7,622 nucleotides of DNA from Sedimentisphaerales bacterium (GCA_016932895.1 JAFGCA010000267.1:1-7622); one strand, 5' to 3'; numbered from the stretch's first letter, positions 1 through 7,172 are shown. The notes: generated from the letters alone by a model not told the origin. Made by a program: numbers and translations.

Positions 1-178
1 GGTTATCTGCTTCACGGCAATGCGGGAGAATTCGAGTGTGATTCAGGCCGGGAGAGGGTACCACACCAGCCGCCCAGGTGGGCCGCCGACACAGGGGCGA
101 CCCATCTTGAAGGGGCTCCGGAGGTGCGTGGATGAGGCGGCAGCATCGTGAGGCACGGCAATTGCAGGACGACGGACC
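1..178. other. Intergenic stretch downstream of the giant gene
   Basis: No supported gene. It contains hairpin-repeat copy A (73-124). No run of four or more T follows a hairpin on the minus strand, so no canonical intrinsic terminator is visible for the giant gene. The hairpin at 76-107 could still slow or protect the 3' end of its transcript. The first seven bases (GGTTATC) match the right arm of the palindrome at 7455-7467. Confidence 0.6.
73..124 (+). repeat. Hairpin/Shine-Dalgarno repeat, copy A
   Basis: It matches 7540-7591 at 43 of 52 positions without gaps. Bases 76-87 pair with 96-107 (12 positions, one C/A mismatch and one G-U) around an 8-nt loop. Twelve nucleotides after the hairpin comes GGAGG (120-124), then 7 nt and ATG at 132. 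The ORF from that ATG runs antisense into the 3' end of the giant gene and does not look like a protein, so this copy may be an orphaned leader. Confidence 0.75.
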
Positions 179-3100
179 TCACTCCGCGCATTTCGGATCC
201 GCCGGCACGTCCGGGCCGCTCAGGCAGCGCTGGAAGATGGCGAAGTCGGCTTGGTCGACGTCGGCGTCGGAATCGAAATCCGCCTGTTGGCAGGTCTCCG
301 TGCCGTTGTGTGGGATTGCAGGGCCGGAGGCACAGGCTTCGAAGATCGCCAGATCGTCCGCGTCCACGTCGCAATCCTGGTCGAAGTCCGGCGGTGCAAA
401 GGGAACCACTATCGATGTTTCCGCTGCCCAGGCTGAGCCCGCGAAGGCCGTGTCCACCGCCTGCACACTCCAATAAAACGTGCCGCACAGGTCCTTAAGC
501 GTCCACGACAATCGCTTCTGGGCGTTGCCCGTGGCCGGAATCCGCCGCCAGCCGGATGAGAGGTTCGCCATGCCGCAGAATACATCCTGGCCACCGGGCG
601 TCGTACCCACGCGCAAGTTGTAGGACAGGCCGGCGACCGGCGTCTGGGCATCGCTGGCGGCACTCCAACTGAAAGTGATCTCGCCGGGGTTGCCCGCGGC
701 TGCTGATAGAGCGGTCGGTGCGGTCGGGCTGCTATTGAACACGCCGCCCTCGTTGCGATAGATCTTGCTGACGTACTCGCCGCTGGCCGTCGAGCCTGCC
801 AAGGCCAGATCCAGGTCCCCGTCGTTGTCATAGTCGCCCCAGGCCACGGAACACTGGTTCACAGACGTGAGGACCGCGCCGATGTCCGTGAATTCACCTC
901 CGTCATTGCGGTACACCTGGCTGATCGGCTGCGAAGATGAGTCCTCACCTGCGAGGGCTAGGTCGAGGTCGCCGTCGTTGTCGTAATCACCCCAAGCGAG
1001 GGAGCCCACGGCACCCGTGAGTCCAGCACCGATATCCGTGAACGAGCCGGCGCTGTTCTGGTAAATCTTGCTGACGGGCGTACTACCAGTAAAACCCGCC
1101 AAGGCGAGATCCAGATCACCGTCGTTGTCGTAATCACCCCAGGCCAGCGAAGAGGCGTAGACTCCTGCCAGGTTGGCCCCGGCGTTTGCAAACGTGCCTC
1201 CGTCGTTACGATAGATGCGGCTGACAGGCCCACCCGTGGACAAACCTGCCAAGGCCAGATCCAGGTCCCCGTCGTTGTCGTAATCACCCCAGGCCAGCGA
1301 AGAAACGTAGACTCCTGCCAGGTTGGCCCCGATATCGGTGAAAAGCCCGGCATCGTTGCGATAGACCTTGCTCACGGCATTGTTGATTGCATGTCCTGCC
1401 ACGGCCAGATCGAGATCACCGTCGTTGTCGTAGTCCCCCCACGCCAGCGAGCAGGCAAGCACTCCCGTCAGTCCCGCCTCGATGTTGGTGAACAGGCCTC
1501 CGTCGTTGCGGTGGATCTGGCTGACCAGACCTCCGCCTGACGCGCCTGCTATCGCCAGGTCCAGGTCGCCGTCGTTGTCGTAATCTCCCCAGGCCGCTGC
1601 GGCGGAACTCACGCCGGTCAGGCCTGCGCCGATGTCGGCAAACGCGCCGCTGTCGTTGCGGTAGATGGTGGCCAATTGCGAACTACCGGTGTAGCCGGCC
1701 ATGACCAGGTCCAGATCCCCATCGTTGTCGTAGTCGCCCCAGGCCACTGGGCCGGAACTCACGCCGGTCAGGCCCGCGCTGACGTCAGTGAAGGTCACGT
1801 CGCCGCACCCGGCCGGGATGTAATGAATCGCTCCAATGGCGTCGAGGTCGAATCCCGTGTTGCCTGATCCCGGATCAGACCCATTGCCGTCAATCATCAC
1901 AAACCGTGCACTGGAGAGCGCGGTCCCTGCCAGATCGTAAGATCGGGCGTAATTGTCATCCTGATGATACAGATCGTCGCCGGGGATACGCACGACGGCA
2001 GCCTCACTTGCGGTTACGTCCTGAAAATGAATCCCATCGTCGCTGACATAGACTCGAATACTGCTGAACTCGATGACACCTCCATCCAACTCATAGATGT
2101 TGAAGTCGGCCCCTGCTTCGTCCAACACCCGGCCGAGCCCGAAGTCGAAGACTACGATCTGGCCACCGATACCACCGTACACGTCGTCTGGCGGACCTGT
2201 AAACACGGAGTCCGCATGCAACGTGTCGTTCTGGAACAGGGTAGCGGGGAATGCCTCGCATTCATCGATGACGCCGTTGTCGTTGCAGTCCTCGCTCGTG
2301 GCATTAATCAGTTCCAGCAGATCGATCGTGCCGTTGTTGTTGCAGTCGGTTGAGTCATGCAGCTCATCTGCCCCCATGTCGACGCGCGAGAGAAAGACGC
2401 GGTCTTCTCCGTCGATGTCGGTCTGATCGACATAATTGCCGGCAGGATCACCGGCTTCGATGCAGGGCGAGACAGCACTCAAGTGCAGATTGTCATCCTC
2501 GGTTCCAGGAGTTCCATCCGCACCGCGGGCGTCGACGAAGCGGGGATCGAGATCGATACTCGTCACATCCCAGGCGACATGCCCCCCGGTCTCCTCCAGG
2601 ATCTCCGATTGCCCCCCCTCGACGTCGGAGTAGGAGATTTCGATCTGAGCACTGTTATAGAGAGCGATCTGCGGTCCCAGAGGGGCGGAGTTGCCCCACA
2701 CAATACTGTTGTCAAGTGACGCATGTCCCGAAGTGATCAGACGGATTCCACCTCCCCGACCGCTCGCGGTGTTGTGCGTGATCGTGCAGTTGACCATCGT
2801 CGATGTGTCTCCGTCGCCGTAATACCCGCCGCCATCGGCCGCCTGGTTGCCGTTGACCAGCGAATTCGACAGTTCCAGGACGCTGCCGATTCCGAAAATG
2901 GCACCTCCTTTGCCTGAAGCGCTGTTATGGAGGAATGTGCAATTGCTGATCATGCAAGTGGAACCCAGCCGAGCCGCAACGGCTCCTCCATCAGCGGCCG
3001 AGTTGTCAATAAAGGTGCAGCGCTCAACAACGGGCTGCCCGCCGCTGTAGCTCTGAAACGCACCGCCGTAGCCTGCGGAAGTGTTCGACTCAAAACGGCA

Positions 3101-6100
3101 ATCGGAAATCGTGGCGGAACAATCATTGGACGCAGCGATCGCTCCAACATCGAAGGTTGCCATGTTGTTCAGGAAGGAGCAGCGTGTGATGGCTGGATGG
3201 CTCCCTTCCCGGCTGTATAACCCGCCGGCGTAGTTGGCCTTGTTGTTGCGGACAATGCACTCGGTGACGGTGGGGCTTCCGGTGATCATATGAATGCCGC
3301 CGCCCCGATGGTAGGGGTTGGCGCCATCGGCGTTACCGCTCTCCACGATGAAAGCGTCGAGCCAGGCCGTGGCATCCGTGCCGCTGGCCTCCACTACGTG
3401 ATAGCTGTTGTCGCCGTAATTGACGAAACCGGGCTGGTCATCGCCGTTCAGGTCGCCCGAAAGGATCGTCGGGTAATGCGTGCCGTCTCGATCGTACGGG
3501 TCGGCCTCGCCGTAGCCGGCATACCCACCGAGCACGCGAACATCATTCTTGAGGACGAAGGAGTCCGACCGGGAGACTCCGGGATGATAGGTGCCCTGGG
3601 CCACCATGATCGTGTCACCCGGGCCGGCCGCCGCCAAGCCGTCCTGAAGGTCGAGGTAAGCGTGCTCCCAGGTCGTACCGTCATTGTTGCCTGGGGCGTC
3701 GGCATCCACGTGGATGGGGGGGCGGTACTCGTATGCCCCCATGTCCACCACTGGCGGCCCTGCGGAACCGGGATCGCCCGAATCCGGGTCCGTGTTCGGG
3801 TCGTCCAGGAACCGCTCGCGACCGAACAGGTCCACCATGATCGGTTCCGACACGTCCAGGTCCTCGTCGATGTCGTTGACGTCGGAAGGCACGGCGTCGT
3901 TGTCACCGGCGTCGATGCACGGCGAGCCAAACCCGAGCCGAACGTCGGTGTAGACATCGTCGTAGTTGCCCGGCTCGCCGTCCGGTCCGGGATCCGCACC
4001 GACGAACAACGGATCGCCGTCGATGTTGCCGTTGCCGGTGAACGCGTCGAGGCCCTGAATGCAACTGTAGCTCACGGTCAGCGATCCAGCGGTTCCGTGG
4101 ATCTGGCGACGCTCCACGTCCTGAGTTCCGGATCCAGCCGTATTACCCCAGAAAACACTGTTGGAAACGGTCGCCAGGCCGTACCGGGCGTACAATCCAC
4201 CTCCGTCCAGGTCGGCCTTGTTACCCACAAACGTGCAATTGGCAATGACCGGATACGCCTCAGTTGCGTAAATCCCGCCGCCGTATCCCTCGAGATAGGG
4301 ATCGAGCGAAACGCGCGCAAAGTTGTCGTTGAACACACAGTTCGCAATCACCGGTCTTCCATTCGTGCTCACATAGATGCCGCCACCATGCCGCTCGGCA
4401 CGGTTGGTGCGAAAGACGCAATTGCGGATCTGTGGGCTGCCCCAGACGATGTGTATGCCTCCCCCTCGCCACTCGGGACTGTTTTCTCCCGTCAACTCGC
4501 TGTAAGCAAAGCCACGCTCAATGATGAAGCCGTCCAACGCGCTGTGCTCGTCGCACCCCCATCCGTAAACGACGTGGATCGTGTTGTCGTAGATGGACCC
4601 GGTCCGAATCTCGCCGCTCAGGATCGTCTCGTGGGTCCGCCAGTCCCGCTGGGAAAGGCTCGTCTCCGTACCGGCGAAACCGCCGTAAATGGCGATGCCT
4701 TGGTACAGCGGGAAGCTACGTTCACGAATGTTGTTGCCGGTTGGGTTGTCGTGGTCCTCGTCCGGCTTGTAGACTCCCTCGGCCACCCAGATGACCTCAC
4801 GCTGAAACTGCATGAGGGTGGTCAGCGCCAATGCGTCTTGCAGATGGTTGAACGCGTTGGCCCAGCTCGACCCGTCGTCGGTCCCCGTGGCATCCTTGTC
4901 CACGAACAACGGGCGAATCTGTTCGTACGCGCCCATGTCCACGATCGGCGGCACCCCGTTGCCCGAGTCGGCTCGGGCGGGGTCGTTCGTGAATCGCCCG
5001 TACCGCTCGATGTCCGTGTTAACCGACGCATAGGCAGGGTCCGGCACGACCGTATTGTCGCCCGCGTCGTTGCACGACGCGCCGGGTGACGGCCGCAGGT
5101 TGTCGTCCTCGTCGCCCGTCAGATTGTTGCGCCCATCCGGATCGAGGAACTGGGGATCAGCACTGATGTTACCCACATTTCCGGCAATCGTGCTGCCGCC
5201 CTCCAGATACACGCCTCCCACGCCGCCTTGCAGGTCACAATAGTTGACCGTAAGCACGCTGCCGACGGCCAGGGCGATCTGGGCGCCTTGCTGCGCGGTA
5301 TTACCCCACGCGATGCAATTCACCATCGTGGTCGTGCTCGCATAATCACGAACGGCGCCACCCCGATAGCCGCCTGAATTGGCCCAGAATGTGCAGTTGA
5401 TAAAGGTGGGATCACAACCGGTCCAACTGTGCACAGCGCCGCCGTAAGTCTCCGCCGTGTTCCCACTGAAGATGCAGTTGTAAAGCGTCGGTCCGGAAGC
5501 ACCGCCGTTGACGATCCCGCCCCCGGCAGCGTTGGTACCGGTCGCCTCATTGCCCAGGAAGCGCACGTACTCCAGCGTGGGGCTGCTGTCCAGGTTGTAC
5601 ATCCCCGCGCCCCCGTTCGCTTGGTTCTCTTTGAAGTCGCACCACTGGATCAGCGGATTTGCCCCGTTACGGTTCATCATTCCGCCGCCAAACGACGAGG
5701 CGTAATTGTCGACGAAAGCACACTCGTAGATGCGAAGCGAGCCGCCATCGTTGTACAGTCCCCCGCCCTCCAGCTGTGAGCTCTTAAGACTCGCGGAACC
5801 GTGGGCGATGATGAAACCCTCCAACCTGCACGAATGGTCAGTGCCGCTGGTGGTTACGACGTGATAGCTGTTGTCACCGCTGAGCAGGGGTTGGTTGATG
5901 TTGCCGCTCAGGATCGTTGGATGGGTTCGCCAGTCACGTACACCGCCGCCGCTCGGATAGCCGCCGAGCAACTCCATGTCATTCTTCAGGACGAAGCTCG
6001 CCGCCCGATCGTTCAAGACGACGTTGTCGCCCTGGTCCGGTCTGTACACGCCTTCGGCGACATGGATCTGGAAGTGCGCCGTACCCGTCACATCATCAAG

Positions 6101-6286
6101 GGCATCCTGGAGGTTCAGGTACGCCGACTGCCAGCTCAGCCCGTTGTGAGAGGGTCCCGGCGCCGAGGCGTCGACGTACCGATGGACGTCCTGGCCCCAC
6201 GCTGCTGTGGCTGGTCCCAGCAGGATCGCTAATACCATCACGCCACAAACACCAATCTTCGCTGTTAGCGTCTTGTCTCTGCTCAT
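179..6286 (-). CDS. Giant secreted multidomain beta-helix / FG-GAP propeller / dockerin-like protein (2035 aa)
   Basis: The product is predicted to be exported and extracellular or cell-surface; substrate or partner is unknown and no catalytic motif is visible. Residues 1-31 form a signal peptide: basic start (MSRDK), hydrophobic core VMVLAILLG, likely cleavage after ATAAWG. About 34-456, 457-855 and 856-1311 are three homologous modules. Each opens with VD.DA.G..DG.SW..A...LQDAL, continues through right-handed beta-helix turns (C.F..N.A..GGG) and closes with VDMGA[YD]E. About 1312-1345 are two calcium-loop repeats (DCNNNGTID, DCNDNGVIDECE). About 1346-1495 is a beta-sandwich-like domain with GGQIVVFDFG and ADFNIYE. 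About 1496-1850 are seven WGDYDNDGDLDL blades, then an Fn3 domain (to about 1960) and a dockerin-like tail (1965-2035). The start at 6286 is preferred over an in-frame ATG at 6325 because AAAAGGAG lies 8 nt upstream and it begins the signal peptide directly. The stop is TGA. No intrinsic terminator follows. The domain calls rest on motif recognition; the exact biological role is not determinable here. Confidence 0.95.
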   Translation of the reverse strand: MSRDKTLTAKIGVCGVMVLAILLGPATAAWGQDVHRYVDASAPGPSHNGLSWQSAYLNLQDALDDVTGTAHFQIHVAEGVYRPDQGDNVVLNDRAASFVLKNDMELLGGYPSGGGVRDWRTHPTILSGNINQPLLSGDNSYHVVTTSGTDHSCRLEGFIIAHGSASLKSSQLEGGGLYNDGGSLRIYECAFVDNYASSFGGGMMNRNGANPLIQWCDFKENQANGGAGMYNLDSSPTLEYVRFLGNEATGTNAAGGGIVNGGASGPTLYNCIFSGNTAETYGGAVHSWTGCDPTFINCTFWANSGGYRGGAVRDYASTTTMVNCIAWGNTAQQGAQIALAVGSVLTVNYCDLQGGVGGVYLEGGSTIAGNVGNISADPQFLDPDGRNNLTGDEDDNLRPSPGASCNDAGDNTVVPDPAYASVNTDIERYGRFTNDPARADSGNGVPPIVDMGAYEQIRPLFVDKDATGTDDGSSWANAFNHLQDALALTTLMQFQREVIWVAEGVYKPDEDHDNPTGNNIRERSFPLYQGIAIYGGFAGTETSLSQRDWRTHETILSGEIRTGSIYDNTIHVVYGWGCDEHSALDGFIIERGFAYSELTGENSPEWRGGGIHIVWGSPQIRNCVFRTNRAERHGGGIYVSTNGRPVIANCVFNDNFARVSLDPYLEGYGGGIYATEAYPVIANCTFVGNKADLDGGGLYARYGLATVSNSVFWGNTAGSGTQDVERRQIHGTAGSLTVSYSCIQGLDAFTGNGNIDGDPLFVGADPGPDGEPGNYDDVYTDVRLGFGSPCIDAGDNDAVPSDVNDIDEDLDVSEPIMVDLFGRERFLDDPNTDPDSGDPGSAGPPVVDMGAYEYRPPIHVDADAPGNNDGTTWEHAYLDLQDGLAAAGPGDTIMVAQGTYHPGVSRSDSFVLKNDVRVLGGYAGYGEADPYDRDGTHYPTILSGDLNGDDQPGFVNYGDNSYHVVEASGTDATAWLDAFIVESGNADGANPYHRGGGIHMITGSPTVTECIVRNNKANYAGGLYSREGSHPAITRCSFLNNMATFDVGAIAASNDCSATISDCRFESNTSAGYGGAFQSYSGGQPVVERCTFIDNSAADGGAVAARLGSTCMISNCTFLHNSASGKGGAIFGIGSVLELSNSLVNGNQAADGGGYYGDGDTSTMVNCTITHNTASGRGGGIRLITSGHASLDNSIVWGNSAPLGPQIALYNSAQIEISYSDVEGGQSEILEETGGHVAWDVTSIDLDPRFVDARGADGTPGTEDDNLHLSAVSPCIEAGDPAGNYVDQTDIDGEDRVFLSRVDMGADELHDSTDCNNNGTIDLLELINATSEDCNDNGVIDECEAFPATLFQNDTLHADSVFTGPPDDVYGGIGGQIVVFDFGLGRVLDEAGADFNIYELDGGVIEFSSIRVYVSDDGIHFQDVTASEAAVVRIPGDDLYHQDDNYARSYDLAGTALSSARFVMIDGNGSDPGSGNTGFDLDAIGAIHYIPAGCGDVTFTDVSAGLTGVSSGPVAWGDYDNDGDLDLVMAGYTGSSQLATIYRNDSGAFADIGAGLTGVSSAAAAWGDYDNDGDLDLAIAGASGGGLVSQIHRNDGGLFTNIEAGLTGVLACSLAWGDYDNDGDLDLAVAGHAINNAVSKVYRNDAGLFTDIGANLAGVYVSSLAWGDYDNDGDLDLALAGLSTGGPVSRIYRNDGGTFANAGANLAGVYASSLAWGDYDNDGDLDLALAGFTGSTPVSKIYQNSAGSFTDIGAGLTGAVGSLAWGDYDNDGDLDLALAGEDSSSQPISQVYRNDGGEFTDIGAVLTSVNQCSVAWGDYDNDGDLDLALAGSTASGEYVSKIYRNEGGVFNSSPTAPTALSAAAGNPGEITFSWSAASDAQTPVAGLSYNLRVGTTPGGQDVFCGMANLSSGWRRIPATGNAQKRLSWTLKDLCGTFYWSVQAVDTAFAGSAWAAETSIVVPFAPPDFDQDCDVDADDLAIFEACASGPAIPHNGTETCQQADFDSDADVDQADFAIFQRCLSGPDVPADPKCAE
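182..397 (-). other. C-terminal dockerin-like domain of the giant protein
   Basis: The last 71 residues carry two acidic loops, each followed by a helix-like segment: DFDQDCDVDADDLAIFEACASGP and DFDSDADVDQADFAIFQRCLSGP (shown here as residues D-F-D at each loop start and SGP at each end). The protein then closes with DVPADPKCAE. This duplicated calcium-loop plus helix pattern is a dockerin-type fold and a very frequent C terminus in planctomycete exported proteins. No PEP-CTERM, sortase or transmembrane anchor follows, so attachment, if any, would depend on a partner that binds this domain. No cohesin is visible in the window. Confidence 0.75.
741..1797 (-). repeat. Seven tandem 150-bp repeats encoding FG-GAP/VCBS propeller blades
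   Basis: Seven copies of a 50-residue unit follow one another. The consensus is roughly F.DIGAGLTGV, then SLAWGDYDNDGDLDLALAG, then a variable stretch and VS.IYRNDGG. The WGDYDNDGDLDL core is intact in all seven; the base just after its complement falls near 841, 994, 1141, 1291, 1441, 1591 and 1741. The period is therefore 150 bp, with one interval of 153 and one of 147. The D.D.DGD.D loop is the calcium-binding loop of FG-GAP/VCBS repeats. Seven units match a complete seven-bladed propeller, as in integrin-alpha-like domains. The 50-residue unit is shorter than the usual 60. Confidence 0.9.
2253..2350 (-). other. Calcium-loop linker (two EF-hand/thrombospondin-3-like repeats) in the giant protein
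   Basis: The segment encodes DCNNNGTIDLLELINATSE followed by DCNDNGVIDECE, two acidic D.N.[ND]G..D loops. Such pairs are common in planctomycete secreted proteins, often as DCNGNGIPDECD. It separates the third beta-helix module from the beta-sandwich and propeller part, and probably acts as a calcium-stabilised rigid hinge. The family resemblance is established; the hinge role is inference. Confidence 0.75.
2353..6190 (-). repeat. Three tandem paralogous beta-helix modules within the giant gene
   Basis: Approximate module spans are 4918-6190, 3722-4917 and 2353-3721 (first, second and third in reading order), 400-455 codons each. Shared landmarks in the same order are VD.DA.G..DG..W, LQD.L, VA.G.Y.P, LGGY.G or YGGFAG, a T.LSG strand, HVV, LD.FI.E.G or LEGFIIAHG, several CxFxxNxA-GGG coils, DP.FV or DPQFLD, a DDN.R or DDVYTDVRL segment, C.DAGD or CIEAGD, and VDMGA[YD]E. 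This is the arrangement of proteins usually annotated as choice-of-anchor Q domain or polymorphic-outer-membrane-protein-like beta-helix proteins. The modules are diverged at residue level, so the triplication is old. The third has the longest beta-helix coil series. Confidence 0.85.
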
Positions 6287-6639
6287 GATGAAATCTCCTT
6301 TTCGGCGTGAGCTACCGGCATACATTTATGCCTGACCACCGGAGTTAGCGAAACCTGCATAGGCAGATTCGTCAGAGAAGCCAGGCCAGGCATACTGTTG
6401 GCGTTGACCTGCTGATTGGAGTGCCGGCCCGGTCTGTGCGAGCCCGCGGCCATCCGGATCGGGCTGCCACACTGGGCTGAAACGATCGCGTGCTGGAGGT
6501 GCTTATGGGCCGCTGCGCAGGCCGGCCCGGTGCCAGCGGATGCGGCGTTGACCCGACGATGATGCTCCGTGGCCGTTGTTGAAGTCACATCGAACATGAC
6601 CGCCGCAGTCCCGAGACTATGCCGGTGAGCGGACCGCAC
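6283..6639 (-). CDS. Possible 118-codon leader ORF overlapping the giant gene start (uncertain)
   Basis: No family recognised. The GTG start at 6639 is preceded by AAAGGAGAA (6644-6652), with AGGAG 6 nt from the start. The frame stays open for 118 codons and stops with TGA at 6283-6285, sharing ATGA with the giant gene's start codon. That geometry is typical of translational coupling. Against a real protein: it has no Trp or Tyr and a single Phe, is rich in His, Ala and Ser, and shows no signal peptide or domain. The leader hairpin arms (6317-6394) lie inside it. The ATGA overlap is automatic for any frame open to that point, so it is weak evidence. It may be a translated regulatory leader or chance. 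Confidence 0.22.
   Translation of the reverse strand: MRSAHRHSLGTAAVMFDVTSTTATEHHRRVNAASAGTGPACAAAHKHLQHAIVSAQCGSPIRMAAGSHRPGRHSNQQVNANSMPGLASLTNLPMQVSLTPVVRHKCMPVAHAEKEISS
6295..6302 (-). promoter_or_regulatory. Shine-Dalgarno site of the giant gene
   Basis: The minus strand reads AAAAGGAG, followed by 8 nt (ATTTCATC) and then ATG at 6286. This decides the start: the alternative in-frame ATG at 6325 lies upstream of the site and would add 13 residues (MYAGSSRRKGDFI) in front of a normal signal peptide. Confidence 0.85.
6317..6332. promoter_or_regulatory. Dyad / leader hairpin upstream of the giant gene
   Basis: GGCATA-CATT-TATGCC is a perfect 6-bp inverted repeat about 30 nt upstream of the ATG. 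Its arm at 6327-6334 (TATGCCTG) is also perfectly complementary to CAGGCATA at 6387-6394, so two hairpins compete for one arm in the minus-strand transcript. The dyad overlaps a weak promoter-like pair on the minus strand (CATAAA at 6325-6330, TTCGCT at 6347-6352, 16-nt spacer). It could therefore be an operator rather than an RNA structure. Confidence 0.35.
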
Positions 6640-6863
6640 GGCCTTCTCCTTTCCTCGCCTTAGTTCTTTCGTCTGTCACAGATGGCCCTGAGCCGCTTGG
6701 CCCTGGAGTTGGGATCATTTGCTGAGCCAGGCCGCAACGCGAACGACACCGATGCCCAATTGGATTCAGACGTGCTGTCTAACCGAAAAGCGGCGGTTGT
6801 TTGGCTGAGACGCCTCGCTCGATAGGTGGCCACGATCGACAGCACGGCACAAACTAAGCGGTG

Positions 6864-6892
6864 TTCTTATTCGATATCGGCCCGCTTGTCAA
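6864..6892 (-). promoter_or_regulatory. Candidate sigma-70-type promoter, minus strand
   Basis: A perfect TTGACA -35 (minus strand, 6892-6887), a 17-nt spacer and TAAGAA as -10 (6869-6864, three of six consensus bases) would start transcription near 6857. The transcript would have a leader of about 570 nt before the giant gene and would include the GTG ORF at 6639. The -10 is poor and the box lies inside a small ORF, so this is tentative. Confidence 0.3.
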
Positions 6893-7004
6893 GGCTAAAG
6901 TTGCGGCCGATGGGGCAGATTCGAAAAAGCTTCTCCGACATTTCCCCAATGACGGTGCCCGACCAGGCACCGAGGGTGTTCCAGTCGTCGCGGATTGTTC
7001 CCAT
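6867..7004 (-). CDS. Small hypothetical ORF, 45 codons (uncertain)
   Basis: It runs from ATG at 7004 to TAA at 6867. The product begins MGTIRDDWNTLGAW and ends GRNFSLDKRADIE. No family recognised. About 73% of its third codon positions are G or C, and its balanced composition (Trp, Phe, Asp, Glu, Lys present) is more protein-like than the other frames here. The frame stays open upstream to a TAG at about 7041, so it could also be the tail of a broken gene. There is no clear Shine-Dalgarno site and no signal peptide or membrane segment. Confidence 0.2.
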   Translation of the reverse strand: MGTIRDDWNTLGAWSGTVIGEMSEKLFRICPIGRNFSLDKRADIE

Positions 7005-7172
7005 TGTGGCTGGCCATTTCTCAGGTGTTTTTTGCCCAACTCGGGCCCGTTGCTAACAAGCCTGCAAGTGGGCGACGATGAAGTGCGCCTTTGCACGGTG
7101 TTTCTCAGGCAACGAGCACCAACAAGAGGCCCAGAACAAGCACAACGCTTCTCCAGAGCCAATCAGTCACAG

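Noticed and set aside
132..476. 114-codon plus-strand ORF with GGAGG 7 nt upstream
   Set aside because: The ribosome site belongs to the dispersed repeat. The product is low-complexity and antisense to the dockerin-like and Fn3 domains. Kept only as a finding about the repeat.
12..488. Minus-strand ORF containing PSRWVAPVSAAHLG, similar to PSRWDAPVPAAHLG in the ORF at 7293-7610
   Set aside because: The similarity comes from the 52-bp DNA repeat being translated on its reverse strand. The flanking residues are unrelated, so it is not a protein family.
741..1797. CRISPR array
   Set aside because: The 150-bp periodicity is in frame, encodes FG-GAP blades throughout, and has no unique spacers between short repeats.
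3290..5089. 599-codon open frame on the plus strand
   Set aside because: It is antisense to the giant gene, rich in Val, Arg, Gly and Ala, with no domain. It mirrors the GC-rich codon pattern of the minus-strand repeats. A long shadow frame is expected opposite a high-GC gene.
6287..6325. Upstream in-frame ATG at 6325 as start of the giant gene
   Set aside because: It would place 13 residues before the signal peptide, and the ribosome site AAAAGGAG lies downstream of it, properly placed for 6286.
6660..6845. 61-codon minus-strand ORF
   Set aside because: GTG start without a ribosome site, Arg/Ser/Ala-rich, no motif. Part of it is the arm of an inverted repeat.
6772..6845. Integron attC site
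   Set aside because: GTCTAAC fits the RYYYAAC core at one end, but no matching GTTRRRY core occurs at the other, and no integrase is present.
7018..7032. Terminator at the T6 run in GGTGTTTTTTGCC
   Set aside because: No GC-rich hairpin directly precedes the T run.
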